In this document: positions 6,461 to 8,794 of the stretch, piece after piece
Position numbering within the stretch: position 1 is the first letter of the stretch
Layout of the letters: the number at the start of each line of letters is the position of its first letter
Source of the DNA: Bacteroidota bacterium
GTDB taxonomy: Bacteria > Bacteroidota > Bacteroidia > 2-12-FULL-35-15
Length of the DNA stretch: 8,794 bases
Assembly: GCA_021413595.1 (NCBI GenBank)
Contig: JAIOQD010000254.1
Coordinates: 1-8,794, forward strand
Direction: 5' to 3'
Made by a program: the position numbers and the translations under genes
Notes under the pieces: generated by a model
Databases searched by the model: none
Seen by the model: the letters and a program-made list of their open reading frames with translations, nothing else
Told to the model about the DNA's origin: nothing

Positions 6461-6904
6461 CTAATCATCAGTTGGCTCAGCAGCTTTCTCAAAGCTTGCT
6501 TTTTTGGGCTTGATCTTTTTCACAAACAAAACATTGATAAGTTCGTCATCCAGTGTGGGAACAGTTTTGGACATACCATTGGTAATGGTAACAGGGAAAT
6601 CATAACGTAATTTTTTCTTTACCAAGGCATAAGTTCCATCTTCCAATTTTGTGTACATGGCTATTATTCGGCTATCTTTTACGTCACACTTTCCGTTAAA
6701 GCACTCCGCATCGCTCCCCGCTCTGAAAGTGATAATAACATCTGAATAAGTACCATCAGCAACATCTTCAGCACCACGAGCTTCAAATTTTTGAGCCCAT
6801 TTTATATAGCAGTTGCTCTCGTCTTCCACTTTTTTTCCTGCCTGAGCATAAACAGTTATGGTAACACTAATAAATAAAACAAGAGTAAATAATATTTTTT
6901 TCAT
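6461..6904 (-). CDS. Small secreted protein of unknown function
   Basis: 147 residues; I do not recognise a named family. The N-terminus is a clear signal peptide (MKKILFTLVLFISVTITVYA, cleavage likely after Ala20 before QAG), so the mature protein is about 127 residues in the periplasm or outside. It has three cysteines (32, 68, 73); Cys68 and Cys73 lie in AECFNGKCDV and could form a small disulfide loop. The rest alternates hydrophobic and polar residues as beta strands do (SDVIITFRAG, SRIIAMYTKL, YALVKKKLRYDFPVTI), and the tail is charged (KKIKPKKASFEK, then an acidic end). No T9SS sorting domain and no lipobox. It starts at the only sensible ATG, diverges from gmhA across a 208-base AT-rich gap, and is followed by a 7-bp hairpin (6451-6457 with 6467-6473) at its stop codon without a T run. 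Confidence 0.8.
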   Translation of the reverse strand: MKKILFTLVLFISVTITVYAQAGKKVEDESNCYIKWAQKFEARGAEDVADGTYSDVIITFRAGSDAECFNGKCDVKDSRIIAMYTKLEDGTYALVKKKLRYDFPVTITNGMSKTVPTLDDELINVLFVKKIKPKKASFEKAAEPTDD

Positions 6905-7048
6905 ATCAATAAGTTATAGTAGTGCAAATTAATTAAAATAAGTTCATAAATATATAAATTATCTACAATAAATTCAAATGTTAGCTCAAAAGAACTTATT
7001 TTTATATCTTATAAAGAAAAGAAACATTTCCTTACTTTTTCTGTTTTC

Positions 7049-7065
7049 AACCGATGGTATCGGTT
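7049..7065. promoter_or_regulatory. Short palindrome upstream of gmhA, possible operator
   Basis: AACCGAT (7049-7055) and ATCGGTT (7059-7065) are perfect 7-bp inverted arms around GGT. The site is G/C-richer than its AT-rich surroundings. It lies 3 bases before TATTTTCG (7069-7076) and 11 bases before TATATTCG (7077-7084), both one base off TAnnTTTG, so it may overlap the gmhA promoter. A protein-binding site is possible; a leader hairpin is the alternative. Evidence is weak. Confidence 0.3.
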
Positions 7066-7112
7066 TCATATTTTCGTATATTCGAATAACCTTAGGTAAT
7101 TTTTAATATTTT

Positions 7113-7685
7113 ATGACTAGATCTCTTATTGAAAACAATTTAAAAGAAGCCCATCAACTGCTTGAACAGTTCATAGCCGAACCCAAAAATACGGATGCAA
7201 TTGAAAAAGCGGGCAACGAATTAGTTGAAGCCTTTAAAAGAGGAAACAAAGTGATATCATTCGGCAATGGTGGTTCTATGTGTGATGCCATGCATTTTGC
7301 AGAAGAACTGAGCGGCCGTTTTCGTGAAGACAGAAAGGCATTACCCGCTATTTCTATTTCTGACCCGTCCCATATTTCTTGTGTAGCCAACGATTATGGC
7401 TATGATAAAGTTTTTTCACGTTATATTGAAGCTATTGGAAACAAAGGCGATATTTTACTTGCAATCAGTACTAGCGGCAATTCAATAAATATAATCAATG
7501 CCATAAATGCAGCAGTACAAAAAGGAATGACTGTAATAGGGCTAACCGGAAAAACGGGTGGTGAAATGGCAGGATTATGCAACATTGAAATACGTGCCCC
7601 GCACAGCCAATATGCCGACAGAGCGCAGGAAATACACATTAAGGTGATACATTCGCTGATACATTATGTTGAAAATAATTTATAA
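7113..7685 (+). CDS. gmhA: D-sedoheptulose 7-phosphate isomerase (phosphoheptose isomerase)
   Basis: 190 residues, the usual length. It converts sedoheptulose 7-phosphate into D-glycero-D-manno-heptose 7-phosphate, the first step toward ADP-heptose for the lipopolysaccharide inner core and other heptosylated glycans; cytoplasmic. A single SIS domain covers the chain. Compared from memory with E. coli GmhA it aligns without gaps up to its end: [17 protein letters not shown] carries His61 and Glu65, the STSGNS phosphate-binding loop is at 120-124, and [10 protein letters not shown] supplies Gln172 and His180, the metal and catalytic residues. [15 protein letters not shown] is also typical. Met56 replaces a histidine of the E. 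coli enzyme but is not one of those catalytic residues. The ATG follows an AT-rich leader. A ComM family gene starts 10 bases after the stop, so the two are probably cotranscribed. The other heptose genes are not in the window. Confidence 0.95.
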   Translation: MTRSLIENNLKEAHQLLEQFIAEPKNTDAIEKAGNELVEAFKRGNKVISFGNGGSMCDAMHFAEELSGRFREDRKALPAISISDPSHISCVANDYGYDKVFSRYIEAIGNKGDILLAISTSGNSINIINAINAAVQKGMTVIGLTGKTGGEMAGLCNIEIRAPHSQYADRAQEIHIKVIHSLIHYVENNL

Positions 7686-7695
7686 CCTTTAAAAA

Positions 7696-8794
7696 ATGCT
7701 TGTAAAAACATACGGTAGCGCAGTTTATGGAATCAACGCCACCACAGTAACTGTTGAAACCAATATAAATCCGGGTGTAAATTTTTTTTTAGTGGGTTTG
7801 CCCGATAGCGCTGTAAAAGAAAGTCAGCAACGAATTGATGCCGCATTAAAAAATAATGGTTTTAAAATTCCGGGTAAAAGTATTGTCATTAATATGGCAC
7901 CTGCCGATATACGCAAAGAAGGCTCTGCTTACGATCTAACCATTGCAGTTGGAATATTAGCAGCATCCGGGCAAATAAAATCCGATACGGTAAGTGATTA
8001 TATAATAATGGGTGAACTTTCACTCGATGGAGGATTACAACCCATTAAAGGCGTATTACCAATTGCTATAAAAGCAAAAGAAGAAAAATTTAAAGGTATA
8101 ATCCTTCCAAAGCAAAATGCCAAGGAAGCTGCTATTGTTAGTGGTTTAGAAGTATATGGAGTTGAAACTATAAAAGAAGTAATTGATTTTTTTAATGAAA
8201 AAATTAAACTTGAGCAAACAATTGTAAATACACGAGATGAATTTTTCTTAAAAATAAATGATAACGAATTCGATTTTGCTGATGTAAAAGGACAGGAAAA
8301 TATTAAGCGAGCTCTGGAAATAGCTGCCGCTGGTGGGCACAATGTAATATTGATAGGCCCACCCGGTTCAGGGAAAACCATGCTGGCAAAACGTTTACCA
8401 ACTATTTTACCACCAATGAATTTACATGAAGCACTTGAAACTACAAAGATTCACAGTGTTGCAGGCAAGATGGGGAAAAATGTAGGGCTTGTTTCCACTC
8501 GTCCATTCCGCTCGCCACATCATACAATCTCAGACATAGCGTTGGTTGGCGGAGGAAGTATTCCTCAACCTGGCGAAATTTCATTAGCACATAATGGTGT
8601 TTTGTTTTTAGATGAACTGCCTGAATTTAAACGCACTGTTTTGGAAGTGATGCGTCAGCCACTGGAAGATAGGGTTGTAACTATTTCCCGTGCAAAATTT
8701 TCGGTGGAGTATCCTGCAAGTTTTATGCTGGTAGCTGCCATGAACCCTTGTCCTTGTGGATATTACAACCATCCTGAAAAAGATTGTGTTTGCC
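7696..8794 (+). CDS. comM: ComM/YifB-family Mg-chelatase-like AAA+ ATPase (3' end outside window)
   Basis: The frame is open from ATG 7696 to the window edge, 366 codons of a protein usually about 510 residues. In order: an N-terminal domain (about 1-165) with [43 protein letters not shown] and [14 protein letters not shown], typical of the ChlI-like domain; then the AAA+ domain beginning with [24 protein letters not shown], Walker A GPPGSGKT (221-228), [19 protein letters not shown], Walker B VLFLDEL (302-308), and a cysteine-rich [13 protein letters not shown] (Cys352, Cys354, Cys364, Cys366) before the cut. ComM is a hexameric helicase that speeds branch migration during natural transformation in Vibrio; orthologues are widespread in bacteria that are not known to be competent, so its role here is not certain. 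Codons 27-30 contain a run of nine T bases (7782-7790), in frame as read. It follows gmhA after 10 bases. Confidence 0.93.
   Translation, partial: MLVKTYGSAVYGINATTVTVETNINPGVNFFLVGLPDSAVKESQQRIDAALKNNGFKIPGKSIVINMAPADIRKEGSAYDLTIAVGILAASGQIKSDTVSDYIIMGELSLDGGLQPIKGVLPIAIKAKEEKFKGIILPKQNAKEAAIVSGLEVYGVETIKEVIDFFNEKIKLEQTIVNTRDEFFLKINDNEFDFADVKGQENIKRALEIAAAGGHNVILIGPPGSGKTMLAKRLPTILPPMNLHEALETTKIHSVAGKMGKNVGLVSTRPFRSPHHTISDIALVGGGSIPQPGEISLAHNGVLFLDELPEFKRTVLEVMRQPLEDRVVTISRAKFSVEYPASFMLVAAMNPCPCGYYNHPEKDCVC

Noticed and set aside
6451..6473. Hairpin at the stop codon of the secreted-protein gene as a terminator
   Set aside because: The 7-bp stem is A/T-rich, overlaps the coding end and has no following T run on the - strand.
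7998..8381. 127-codon - strand open frame opposite the ComM-family gene
   Set aside because: The + strand frame carries an unbroken family sequence with Walker A; the antisense frame is a shadow of it.

Overview
The window looks like chromosomal DNA of a low-GC member of the Bacteroidota, probably an environmental, poorly characterised lineage. Four things point there: the C-terminus of the gliding-motility protein GldG, a secreted esterase ending in a type IX secretion (T9SS) sorting domain, promoters resembling the Bacteroidota -7 element TAnnTTTG, and A-rich leaders in place of strong Shine-Dalgarno sites. No tRNA, rRNA, CRISPR array, phage or intact transposase was seen. Species cannot be named from this sequence.

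Left part (1-4246, all + strand): the end of gldG, then a membrane-anchored DUF4340 protein likely cotranscribed with it, then dnaN (sliding clamp) with its own probable promoter, then a PHB-depolymerase/feruloyl-esterase-like enzyme with signal peptide and T9SS sorting domain. The dnaN-esterase gap carries short direct and inverted repeats.

Middle (4247-6904, genes on the - strand): a yceI gene that has lost an internal segment and the reading frame but still has a probable terminator, a promoter and a 16-bp palindromic operator candidate; a 33-bp-arm inverted repeat of REP/MITE type; msrB as a predicted lipoprotein; a relic of a REP-associated tyrosine transposase (RAYT), only the last 37 codons, between two inverted copies of REP-like hairpins; and a small secreted protein of unknown function.

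Right part (6905-8794, + strand): gmhA (sedoheptulose-7-phosphate isomerase) followed after 10 bases by the first 366 codons of a ComM/YifB-family AAA+ ATPase, cut by the window edge.

Most genes are ordinary housekeeping or envelope genes. The points most worth a second look are the RAYT relic with its flanking palindromes, the broken yceI with preserved control signals, and the operator that overlaps its -7 element. I found no convincing new multi-gene system.
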